Shown here piece after piece: positions 8,125 through 15,550 of a stretch of 36,022 nt of DNA. The stretch spans positions 1-36,022 of the forward strand of contig JACQOI010000278.1 of assembly GCA_016202615.1 (NCBI GenBank), in the 5' to 3' direction. Position 1 is the stretch's first letter, and every line of letters begins with the position of its first letter. The translations under genes and the position numbers were made by a program. The notes beneath the pieces are model-generated. The model saw only the letters and a list, made by a program, of their open reading frames with translations, was not told where the DNA came from and searched no databases. Source of the DNA: Betaproteobacteria bacterium. GTDB lineage: Bacteria; Pseudomonadota; Gammaproteobacteria; Burkholderiales; SG8-41.

Positions 8125-8901
8125 TCATCGCCCCTTAAAGGTCGCGGGCCGTTTTGCCAAGATCGCGCTCATTCCCTCCCGACGGTCCTCGGTCGTAAAA
8201 GCGAGCGCGTTGAGCAATCCTTCGAATTGTAAGGACGAGGCAAGATCCATCCCCGGCCCGACATTAACAGCTATCTTGTTCAACCACACAGCGACTGGCG
8301 CAGATTGCGCCACCATTTCCACCCAACTAACCGCCCTCTGCACGGTTTCCTCAGCAGGGACCACCTCGTCGACTACGCCCCAGCGTCCTGCTTCCACGCC
8401 GCCAAAAACGCGTGAGGTGAGCAAGATATCCTTCGCGATCGCCGAGCCTGCGATGCGAGGCAATTGCTGTGTGCCGCCGAGCCCGGCGACGGAACCCATG
8501 CGGGCGCTCGACACCGAGAACTGCGCATCGCGGGCCGCGATCCGGCGGTCGCATGCGAGCGCAATCTCCAGCCCCCCTGTGTAGCAAAAACCACGGATGG
8601 CGGCCACGACCGGCTTCGAAAGGTCCTCAATCGTTGCGGTGAGCCTGCGCATGCGAGCGAGGTAGCGCAGCGACTTCACAACCGTGTCGACCTCGATGGT
8701 TTCGTTGAGATCTCCGCCGGCGGAAAAGGCACGTTCGGACCCAGTGATCACGACGCCACGGACCGCTTCGTCGACGTCCAGGATATCGAGCGCGCCGATG
8801 AGTTCGCTCACCAACTCGTGACCAAGCGCGTTCAGGCGTTCCAGGCGTTTCAACGTGACCACCGCCGCGGAGCCCTCTCTGTCGATCTCGACGAGGTTCA
8901 C
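8125..8901 (-). CDS. Enoyl-CoA hydratase/isomerase (crotonase) family protein, BadK position
   Basis: The 258-residue protein has the crotonase fold landmarks RLNALGHEL, AFSAGGDL (oxyanion hole) and GFCYTGGLEIALACD. GTG 8901 overlaps the stop of the upstream BadI-like gene as GTGA, a sign of coupled translation. The first catalytic Glu of classical hydratases is present (Glu112). The second, normally in a QPE motif 20 residues later, is Ser132 in FSVSSARMG. A single-Glu crotonase can be an isomerase or use another mechanism, so a strict cyclohexenecarboxyl-CoA hydratase (BadK) label is not secure. Its location between BadI-like and BadH-like genes suggests it acts on the same cyclic or branched thioester. 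Confidence 0.8.
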   Translation of the reverse strand: MNLVEIDREGSAAVVTLKRLERLNALGHELVSELIGALDILDVDEAVRGVVITGSERAFSAGGDLNETIEVDTVVKSLRYLARMRRLTATIEDLSKPVVAAIRGFCYTGGLEIALACDRRIAARDAQFSVSSARMGSVAGLGGTQQLPRIAGSAIAKDILLTSRVFGGVEAGRWGVVDEVVPAEETVQRAVSWVEMVAQSAPVAVWLNKIAVNVGPGMDLASSLQFEGLLNALAFTTEDRREGMSAILAKRPATFKGR

Positions 8902-9725
8902 GACTTCACTTCAACGTCCGACTTGCGGAATTTGCGGTAATTGGGCTTACGCTTTTCGAGAAATGCAGTCACACCTTCCATGTTCTCAGGATTGCCGTAC
9001 ATGAGCGCGAGCATCTCGATTCCGTGGGTGTAGGACGAATACAGCAGGTCGGACGCGAAGTTGAGAGACGTTTTGGCAATACGCAGACTTTGTGGACTCT
9101 TGTCGAGGATTTCCTTCGCCCACGCATTCACCTCGCCCATGAGCTGGTCACGCGGCACTACCTTGTTGACCAAGCCCATCTCATAGGCTTCCTTCGCCGA
9201 GTACTGCCTGCAGAGGAAGATGATCTCCCGGGCGCGCTTCTCGCCGACGAGTCGTGGAAGAATCTGCGTCGCTCCCCAGATCGGCACGCTGCCCACCCTG
9301 GGGCCGACCTGACCGAAAACCGCATCCTCAGCCGCGATTGTGATATCGCAAATCAGATGGAGCTCGTGTCCGGCGCCGATCGAGTAGCCATTGACCGCTG
9401 CAATCGTCGGCTTACCGGAATTGCGCAGCAGGCCATAGATCTCCATTAAACGGTAAAGGTATTTACGTCCATACCCCGGCTTGCGCACCGCTTGACCTTT
9501 GACGTCCCCACCCGAGGAGAAGGCGCGATCGCCTGCTCCAGTCAAGATCATCACGCCGACCTCGTCGTCTTCGACTGCGTCGCGGAACGCCGCGATCAAG
9601 TCGATATATGTCTGCGCTCTCAACGCATTGAGCACATTAGGGCGATTGATGGTAACCGTCGCTATCCCCTCCTCCTTTTTATACAGGACGTCGGTCAGCT
9701 CCAGTATTGCGCCTGCTTGCGTCAT
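8898..9725 (-). CDS. Crotonase-family ring hydrolase, BadI/MenB-like
   Basis: ATG 9725 follows an AAGGAGG box, giving 275 residues; the open frame above it is not homologous. It carries AFSSGGDVKG, GAGHELHLICD, the FGQVGPRVGS block, VGEKRAREI, CRQYSAKEA and a C-terminal EKRKPNYRKF. This combination is shared with BadI (2-ketocyclohexanecarboxyl-CoA hydrolase) and MenB rather than plain hydratases. The Asp that BadI and MenB carry just after VGS is replaced (VGSVPIWG, Pro148), so the exact chemistry may differ. It is first in the three-gene minus-strand operon, and the divergent acyl-CoA dehydrogenase lies beyond a mobile-element insertion. A role in opening a cyclic beta-keto thioester is inferred. 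Confidence 0.7.
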   Translation of the reverse strand: MTQAGAILELTDVLYKKEEGIATVTINRPNVLNALRAQTYIDLIAAFRDAVEDDEVGVMILTGAGDRAFSSGGDVKGQAVRKPGYGRKYLYRLMEIYGLLRNSGKPTIAAVNGYSIGAGHELHLICDITIAAEDAVFGQVGPRVGSVPIWGATQILPRLVGEKRAREIIFLCRQYSAKEAYEMGLVNKVVPRDQLMGEVNAWAKEILDKSPQSLRIAKTSLNFASDLLYSSYTHGIEMLALMYGNPENMEGVTAFLEKRKPNYRKFRKSDVEVKS

Positions 9726-9820
9726 ATACCCGTTCCTCCTTTTTAGCTTATTGCTACCATGGCGATGCCAAACGACGTCACCAGACACGTTGAAGTTCTG
9801 CTGCTTCAGCACTTAACGAG

Positions 9821-10280
9821 ACGTAGCTACTCAGGTGAGTGTATGTACCCATGATGCCACCAACATGGGCGGTATGCTACCCCCCCCACAGCACGCAAGG
9901 CAAGCGAAAGAAAGTTGATTTTGGTGATATTTTTGCGGCGAGAGCCGGTTCATCTGTTTGGCAACAAACCGGATAGGCAAGGTTCAGAAGACCTGCGGCT
10001 GTTCAACTGCCTGTCGGGCCGCTATCACTCTTTGGGCCACCGCAACACGGTAGGCGAGAACATGCGGTATCTGATCTGGTACGCGACCGCGCGGGACGGC
10101 CAGTGAGTTGCGCGCTGTTCGGCTCGGCGGCGTGCAAAGTGCGCGGCGCGCGACGCCTGGATCGGCTTGGCTCGTGGCACACGGCAGGTGAACTTCTTTC
10201 GCTTGCCTTGCGCGCTGGGGGGGAGGTACACTCCTCATCATGCAGCTGGTATCAGGTGATGCCTACCTGAGCAGTTACGT
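9821..10280. mobile_element. Inverted-repeat-bounded element with DUF4338 transposase remnant (MITE-like)
   Basis: Outer arms at 9821-9835 and 10266-10280 match in inverted orientation at 13 of 15 positions (CCTGAG and TACGT blocks). Inner arms at 9879-9916 and 10189-10225 share a C-run followed by GCAAGGCAAGCGAAAGAA, inverted, with few differences. The interior, about 270 bp, holds a decayed DUF4338 coding fragment. The structure looks like an internally deleted insertion element. It lies in the promoter region between the divergent BadI-like operon and the acyl-CoA dehydrogenase, so it may have altered their expression. Exact termini and a target duplication were not resolved. Confidence 0.6.
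9990..10190 (+). pseudogene. DUF4338 (DruA-like) protein fragment, frameshifted
   Basis: One frame reads DLRLFNCL, then SGRYHSLGHRNTVGENMRYL, and stops after ARDGQ. A neighbouring frame continues with GRPVSCALFGSAACKV, and a third with RDAWIG. In order these match the DUF4338 signature (YHYLGY, VGExLRYL, GRPxACLLFGSAAW, RDRxIGW), known from standalone element-borne proteins and from DruA of the Druantia defence system. At least two indels break it, so it cannot be functional. Its placement inside inverted repeats favours a transposon origin over a defence gene. Confidence 0.55.
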
Positions 10281-10385
10281 TTGCACGATGCTTGATTCTC
10301 CCGGCAACGGGCCTTGTTCAATGCGCCCGCGCATCGGGAAGGTCGAGCCAGATCTGCGGCATCTACCTTAAAGCATAGGACATTC

Positions 10386-11540
10386 ATGGACTTTGACCTC
10401 AGCGAGGAACAGCGCTTATTGCAGGACTCAGCTCGAAAACTGGTTTCAAGGCACATCCGTCCGCAGCTCGACTCGCACGACCGAGAACGACCCCTCCCGA
10501 AAGAGGTGGTGCTTGGGATCCTGCAGCTTTTCGCGCGGGAAGGGCTGACGGCCCCGCGCGTTCCCATCGAGGCGGGCGGCTCAGGGATGCAAATGGTGGA
10601 CTACGGGGTGGTGTTCGAGCAGTTGCCGCCCGTCATTGCCCACGCGCTCATTGCGCACGAGGTTACCATCACCAGGATTCATGCGGAAAGCGAGGAGGAA
10701 AAGTGGCGCCGCCATCTTCCGGACTTAATCGCGGGGCGAAAAATCTGCTGCACGGCCACGACAGAGCCCGACACAGGCTCAGATCCGCGTGGAGTGAAGA
10801 CTCGAGCGCGTGAAGAGGGCGACGAGTTGGTGATCGACGGGCGCAAGATGTGGATCACCAACGCCAGCATAAGTGACGTTGTGGTTGTCACTTGTTCAGC
10901 TGGAAATGCGGCAGATGGACGCGCGCTACGACGCATCTTGGTCGATCGAGCCGTATCGCCCTACGAGACCCGCGAAATCGATCGTCTTGGCAGTCGCCAA
11001 GGTCACGTAGGTGAAATACTGTTCGAGAACTGCCGAGTGCCTAGGGAGAACGCGTTGGGCAGAAGCGACGACGCGCCCAGAGTGCTCACAACCACGTGGA
11101 ATGGGAGTCGCCCTTTGCTAGGCCTCATGGCCGTGCACATGGCGCAGCGTGCGTTCGATGCCGCGCTTGCGTACGCAGGTATAAGGCGCCAGTTCGGCCG
11201 CCTCATCGGCAGTACTCAGCTTGTTCAGGAAAATCTCGTAGACATGGCTACCGCAATCGAGACAAGCCGCTTACTTTGTTACAAGGCATTGGCCGAAATC
11301 GACGCGGGGCGACGCGCTAACGCTTTGGCAGCGATGTCAAAGCGGTATGCGACCACCGCTTGTCTAGAGGCTGTTTCGCTCGCTATGTCGGTGCACGGTG
11401 CGATGGGATTCAGCGCGGAACTCGGATTAGAGGAGCTTTATCGCGACGCCCGCATGTTGCTCGTACCTGATGGAACACACGAAATCCAGACGCTGATCGT
11501 CGGTCGAGAGCTTACAGGAATTGCGGCATTCCGTGCCTGA
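10386..11540 (+). CDS. Acyl-CoA dehydrogenase family protein with Asp at the catalytic base position
   Basis: ATG 10386, with AGGA five bases upstream, gives 384 residues, the normal length for this family of FAD flavoproteins that oxidise acyl-CoA to enoyl-CoA. It shows the helical N-terminus (FDLSEEQRLLQDSARKLV), the flavin strand TATTEPDTGSDPRG, KMWITNAS, and the C-terminal block RRQFGRLIGSTQLVQ to HGAMGFS. The YEGT motif that carries the catalytic Glu in medium- and short-chain enzymes reads PDGT, putting Asp362 there. The gene is divergent from the BadI/BadH-like operon and probably supplies its enoyl-CoA substrate, in the way BadJ does in cyclohexanecarboxylate degradation. The true acyl group is not known. 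Confidence 0.85.
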   Translation: MDFDLSEEQRLLQDSARKLVSRHIRPQLDSHDRERPLPKEVVLGILQLFAREGLTAPRVPIEAGGSGMQMVDYGVVFEQLPPVIAHALIAHEVTITRIHAESEEEKWRRHLPDLIAGRKICCTATTEPDTGSDPRGVKTRAREEGDELVIDGRKMWITNASISDVVVVTCSAGNAADGRALRRILVDRAVSPYETREIDRLGSRQGHVGEILFENCRVPRENALGRSDDAPRVLTTTWNGSRPLLGLMAVHMAQRAFDAALAYAGIRRQFGRLIGSTQLVQENLVDMATAIETSRLLCYKALAEIDAGRRANALAAMSKRYATTACLEAVSLAMSVHGAMGFSAELGLEELYRDARMLLVPDGTHEIQTLIVGRELTGIAAFRA

Positions 11541-11611
11541 CGCAACCGTTTTTCAGATCGCGACCGCCACTTTACGATGCCCGGGCAAGCACGCGGACCG
11601 GGTGTGAGAAG

Positions 11612-11764
11612 AGCCGGGGCATTCGTCTGGCGGTGATGGATATGTGGAAGCCGTTTCGTAACGCCACCCTCGCGCGTGCGCCGCAGGCGGCGATCCTGTT
11701 CGACAAGTTTCACGTATTTCGCCACCTCAACGAGGCCCTGGACAAGGTGCGAAAGAGCGAGTAG
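11612..11764 (+). pseudogene. ISL3-family transposase fragment
   Basis: A 50-codon stretch reads RLAVMDMWKPF, APQAAILFDKFHVFRHL and NEALDKVRKSE, then TAG. This is the catalytic-core segment of ISL3 transposases, including the second Asp (MDMW) and the DKFH motif. Both ends are missing; homology stops where the family continues past the DKVR motif. It is an isolated remnant just downstream of the acyl-CoA dehydrogenase gene. Confidence 0.7.
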
Positions 11765-11792
11765 GTGCCGGTCTCATACGAGGCTTGATGCA

Positions 11793-11945
11793 TTCCGCGG
11801 ATAACCGCGCACGGCGTTTCCGCATCGGATGCATACAAACCTGCGCATCTTTCCTGGGCTGCGAGTAGCCCGCTTCGATCATTAACTGGCGGGTACTCTC
11901 GATGGATAGATTGACACCGTGGCGCAAAGACAGCTTCTCAGTTGC
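11793..11945 (-). pseudogene. ISNCY-type transposase fragment
   Basis: The minus-strand frame reads KLSLRHGVNLSIESTRQLM, IEAGYSQPRKD and HPMRKRRARL. This matches the helix-turn-helix and linker of ISNCY-like integrase-fold transposases (HGxxxSxETxRQxMIExGL, then xHxxRxRRxxxGE). It ends before the first catalytic Asp (QIDGS), so it is a scrap. It abuts the oppositely oriented ISL3 scrap, which shows that several elements landed and decayed at this site. Confidence 0.5.
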
Positions 11946-12034
11946 CAGCCTCGGTCCAAAATCACGATAGTGTTTGCCCGATTATTTCGATTGCCGTATC
12001 CTACGGCTATCTTCAACGAAGCGATGGCTCGAGA

Positions 12035-13171
12035 ATGATGGATGCGTTGGTCATTGGTGGAACCGGCCCAACCGGCCCCCTCGTGGTCGAGGGGTTGCTG
12101 GATCGTGGCTACAGGGTCACGATTTTCCACTCGGGTCAGCACGAAGCGGACTTCACGCGCCCGGTGGAACATCTCCATGGGGACCCGCATTTCAGGGAAA
12201 CCGTCGACGAGATACTGGGAACCCGATGTTTCGAACTTGTCGTATGCATGTACGGGCGTCTGCGGATTATCGCGGACGCCGTCAGGGACCGGACGGAACG
12301 CTTTATCGCTATTAGCGGTGCTGCCGGCTACGCGGCGCCCTCGGATCCCGGCTGGGGACCTCTTGGGAGATCCCTCGCCCCGGACGAAGAGGGTATCTGG
12401 CAGACAGAGCCGGGGCTGGACAAGTTCAATTACCTCCTGCATCTCAGCGAAGAATCGGTCCTCGAAGCCCATCATGAGGGAGCCTACAACGCGACCATCG
12501 TTCGCCCGTCACTTATGTACGGCCCCCGTGTCCCCGCTCCCCAGGATTGGTGCATCATACGGCGTATCCTGGACGGGCGAAAACGCATGATCATTGCGGA
12601 CGGCGGGTTGAAGGTGGAAGCGCGAATCTACGTGGAGAACGTCGCTGCCGCCGTCCTCGTAGCAGTGGACAAGCCGCGCGAGTCGGCTGGCAAGCGGTTC
12701 AACGTACGGGACCAGCATCTATACACGCTGCGGCAACGCGTCGAGTTCATCGCTGCTCACATGGGCCACGAGCTCGAGCTTGTCGACATCCCTTACGACC
12801 TCGCGAAGCCCTGTCACGTTCTTTGGCGCCATAATCGCGCTCACCGGGTTATTGACGACACTCGAATTCGTAGCGAGTTGGGGTACCGGGATGCGGTGAC
12901 GGCACGGGAAGCCATTCCCAGGGCAACGGAATGGCTTCTCGAACACCGACCACTGCGGGGCGGTGAAGAGGAGATGCAACTGGGGGATCCTTTTGACTAC
13001 GCAGCGGAGGACCAGTTCATCCGAGCGTGGGAACAGGGCAAGGTAAGCGTTGGGAACATCTCCTTCTCGGTGCCATCTCCCGCGCATCCCTACCGACATC
13101 CAAAGACACCAGGCGAGGCATGGCGAAGGCCAGAATCCAGTTCGTATCACCGTTCTGAGTCGAAACAGTAA
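12035..13171 (+). CDS. NAD-dependent epimerase/dehydratase-like extended SDR with C-terminal extension
   Basis: The frame is open from 11942, but the Rossmann start MDALVIGGTGPTGPLV fixes translation at ATG 12035 or 12038, giving about 378 residues. The GGTGPTG loop binds the dinucleotide, and the core runs through FIAISGAAGY, IVRPSLMYGPR and a substrate region near YVENVAAAVL. The usual YxxxK is not present: the expected site reads NYLLHLSEE with no Lys four residues after the Tyr. A C-terminal tail of about 70 residues (DPFDYAAEDQFIRAWEQG, then HPYRHPKTPGE) extends beyond the normal fold. The stop is 21 bp before the CoA-transferase start, so the two form an operon. The role is unknown and classical epimerase chemistry is doubtful. 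Confidence 0.75.
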   Translation: MMDALVIGGTGPTGPLVVEGLLDRGYRVTIFHSGQHEADFTRPVEHLHGDPHFRETVDEILGTRCFELVVCMYGRLRIIADAVRDRTERFIAISGAAGYAAPSDPGWGPLGRSLAPDEEGIWQTEPGLDKFNYLLHLSEESVLEAHHEGAYNATIVRPSLMYGPRVPAPQDWCIIRRILDGRKRMIIADGGLKVEARIYVENVAAAVLVAVDKPRESAGKRFNVRDQHLYTLRQRVEFIAAHMGHELELVDIPYDLAKPCHVLWRHNRAHRVIDDTRIRSELGYRDAVTAREAIPRATEWLLEHRPLRGGEEEMQLGDPFDYAAEDQFIRAWEQGKVSVGNISFSVPSPAHPYRHPKTPGEAWRRPESSSYHRSESKQ

Positions 13172-13192
13172 GAGTGGCGAGGTATATAGGTC

Positions 13193-15550
13193 ATGGCTCG
13201 GGAGAAGGCGAGACCAGCGGGCGCTCTTGACGACCTCCGCGTCATAGAGCTGGCAGAAGGCTGGGTGGGACCGCTATGTGGTCGGCTGCTGGCTGAACTT
13301 GGAGCGCAAGTCATCAAAGTCGAACCGTCGGAGGGGGATTGGCTGCGATCGACCTGGCCGGAGGCGCCGGGAGGAGATGGCAGCGCTTTTCATCTAACCT
13401 CAACACAGAAGCAGAGCGTCGTCCTGAACCACCGAGCAGACTCGGCCGACGGGCGCCATTTGCGGGCCCTCCTCATGAGCTCAGATGTCATGATCGTGGA
13501 TCGGAACTGGTTTGCGAAGAACTCTTTGGCCGGCCAAATCCAGCAGCTTCTCGTTGACGCTCCGCAACTCATCGTCTGTTCGTTGACGCCTTTCGGCCGC
13601 GTTGGCGCCCTGAGTTCGTGGGTAGGAAGCGACCTGGTTGTTCAAGCCATGAGTGGAATCATGGCTACAACTGGATTTCCGGACGACCCACCGACGCGAG
13701 CCGGACCAACCATTGCCGACCACGCTGGCGCTCTCTACGGCGCAGCCTCGATCCTGGCTGCTCTCCACTTTCGAGACCGAACGGGTTACGGCCAGGACAT
13801 CGATATATCGATGCACGATTGTCTCGTCAATTACATGTTTCAATTCCTCAGCTCATATTTCGTGACTGGCCTGCCGTCGTCGCGCCAGGGAAACCGCCAC
13901 CTCACCTGCGCCCCGTGGAATGCATATCCTTGCCAAGATGGCTGGGTTGTCGTTTCCACTGTTACTGATCAGCAATGGGAAACTGTCGCAGGTCTCTGCG
14001 GTCGCGGTGAGCTCGTCGTGGATCCGCGATTCCGGACAAGGCAGGAACGCATGCGCCACGTCGACGACGTCGACGCAATCGTCAGACGGTGGACGCTTCA
14101 GCACACGGTAGTGCAGGCAACTACAAAGATGAACCATCAAGGTATCCCGGCGGCTCCCATCTATGGCCTCGATGATCTGCTAGGGGATCAGAACTTCCGT
14201 GGCCGGCAGATGATCGTCGACCTGGAGGGATCCGGAGGATATCGGATCAAGACCAGCGGCTCCCTCTTCAAGCTGTCCGAGACGCCCGGGCGAGTCGACA
14301 CTCCCGCTCCGAAGCTCGGTGGGCATACGGAAGCAGTTCTGGCCGAGCTCACGGAACATGACTCGACGATCACGCCTGTTAGTCGGACTCCGCCCAACGA
14401 GATGGCGAGCGATTCAGAAGGGCCGCTCACCGGGATCCTGGTGGTCGAGCTTGGCGGGTACGGGGCCGGTCCGTACTGTACACGGCTGCTGGCGGAGCTT
14501 GGGGCCGAAGTTATCAAGGTCGAGCCGCCAGAAGGCGATCCAATGCGTCATCTCCTTCCCCAGGTTCACGGTGTGAGCTACCCGTTTCACATCTACAACC
14601 TTAACAAGAAGAGCATGACATTGGATCTACGGAGCCCGGTTGGCCATCGGCATATGGCTGAACTACTGGACAGCGCCGATGTACTTCTTGAGAATCTGGT
14701 GCCCGGCTCGGCTGAGCGTCTCGGGCTGGGCTATGAAGCGGTTGCGGCACGGAATCCGGGGCTTATCTACTGCTCCGTATCCGGCTTCGGCCAACGAGGC
14801 CCCTACCGACAGCGGCGAGCCTTTGACACGACTGTCCAGGCGCTCAGCGCCGCGATGGGTCTGACCGGCCGGCGCGATCGCGAGCCCACCAAGATCGGCC
14901 CGTCGATCGCTGATCTCATGAGCCCAACAGCCGCCACGGTCGCGATTCTCGCTGCCCTCCACTGGCGAGATCGTGTAGGTCGGGGCCAGCAAATCGACGT
15001 GTCGATGCAGGACGTCATTGGGTGGAGCACCCAGGCCTGGTGGCCGTGTTGCTTCGGAAGCGGAGGTGTACCCCGACGTGATGGTAACCATCATCCATCC
15101 TTCTGCCCCCACAACTCGTATCAGGCTCGGGACGCACGCATTGTGATAAGCGTTCAAACTGAAGAAGAATGGCGCACGTTAGTGCGCCTCATTGGAGCGA
15201 AGCCGTCCGTGTCTGAACTCCATGGGGCTGAGATACGGCTCGCCAATCAGGATATTGTGGATCGCTACGTCGAAGACTGGGTGACAAGTCGCAGCGCGAC
15301 CGAGGTAGTGGAAGCTTGCCAGGCGGCCGGAATCTCGGCAGGACCGGTGCTCGATATCGCCGAAGTGGTTCACCATCCACAAGTGCAGAGTCGAGGTCTG
15401 ATTGTCGACATACAGGACGAGCAGGGGCGCCCTGTTCACGTTCTCCAGTCGGTCTTCAGGCTGTCGCGGACGCCTGGGCGCGTGCGTTCCTTGGGCCCGA
15501 GCTTAGCCCAGCACAGTGCTGAAATCCTGAGCAGGAAAGCTAGTCTTTAG
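13193..15550 (+). CDS. Double-headed family III CoA-transferase (CaiB/BaiF), tandem fusion
   Basis: The 785-residue product is two complete class III CoA-transferase domains in one chain (about residues 10-385 and 408-780), twice the usual length. Both carry the N-terminal VIELxxGxxGPxCxRLLAELGAxVIKVEP signature, the CSxxxFG segment and the AILAALxxRDRxGxGQxIDxSMxD block. The Asp that forms the covalent acyl anhydride is present in both halves, Asp176 (TIAD) and Asp574 (SIAD), so both may be active. Single-chain tandem CaiB proteins are known in acid-activating pathways. ATG 13193 has a modest GAGG ten bases upstream. The 3' end overlaps the convergent capA-like gene by 11 bp. It probably moves CoA between a donor thioester and a dicarboxylic or hydroxy acid; the substrate is not evident. 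Confidence 0.9.
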   Translation: MAREKARPAGALDDLRVIELAEGWVGPLCGRLLAELGAQVIKVEPSEGDWLRSTWPEAPGGDGSAFHLTSTQKQSVVLNHRADSADGRHLRALLMSSDVMIVDRNWFAKNSLAGQIQQLLVDAPQLIVCSLTPFGRVGALSSWVGSDLVVQAMSGIMATTGFPDDPPTRAGPTIADHAGALYGAASILAALHFRDRTGYGQDIDISMHDCLVNYMFQFLSSYFVTGLPSSRQGNRHLTCAPWNAYPCQDGWVVVSTVTDQQWETVAGLCGRGELVVDPRFRTRQERMRHVDDVDAIVRRWTLQHTVVQATTKMNHQGIPAAPIYGLDDLLGDQNFRGRQMIVDLEGSGGYRIKTSGSLFKLSETPGRVDTPAPKLGGHTEAVLAELTEHDSTITPVSRTPPNEMASDSEGPLTGILVVELGGYGAGPYCTRLLAELGAEVIKVEPPEGDPMRHLLPQVHGVSYPFHIYNLNKKSMTLDLRSPVGHRHMAELLDSADVLLENLVPGSAERLGLGYEAVAARNPGLIYCSVSGFGQRGPYRQRRAFDTTVQALSAAMGLTGRRDREPTKIGPSIADLMSPTAATVAILAALHWRDRVGRGQQIDVSMQDVIGWSTQAWWPCCFGSGGVPRRDGNHHPSFCPHNSYQARDARIVISVQTEEEWRTLVRLIGAKPSVSELHGAEIRLANQDIVDRYVEDWVTSRSATEVVEACQAAGISAGPVLDIAEVVHHPQVQSRGLIVDIQDEQGRPVHVLQSVFRLSRTPGRVRSLGPSLAQHSAEILSRKASL

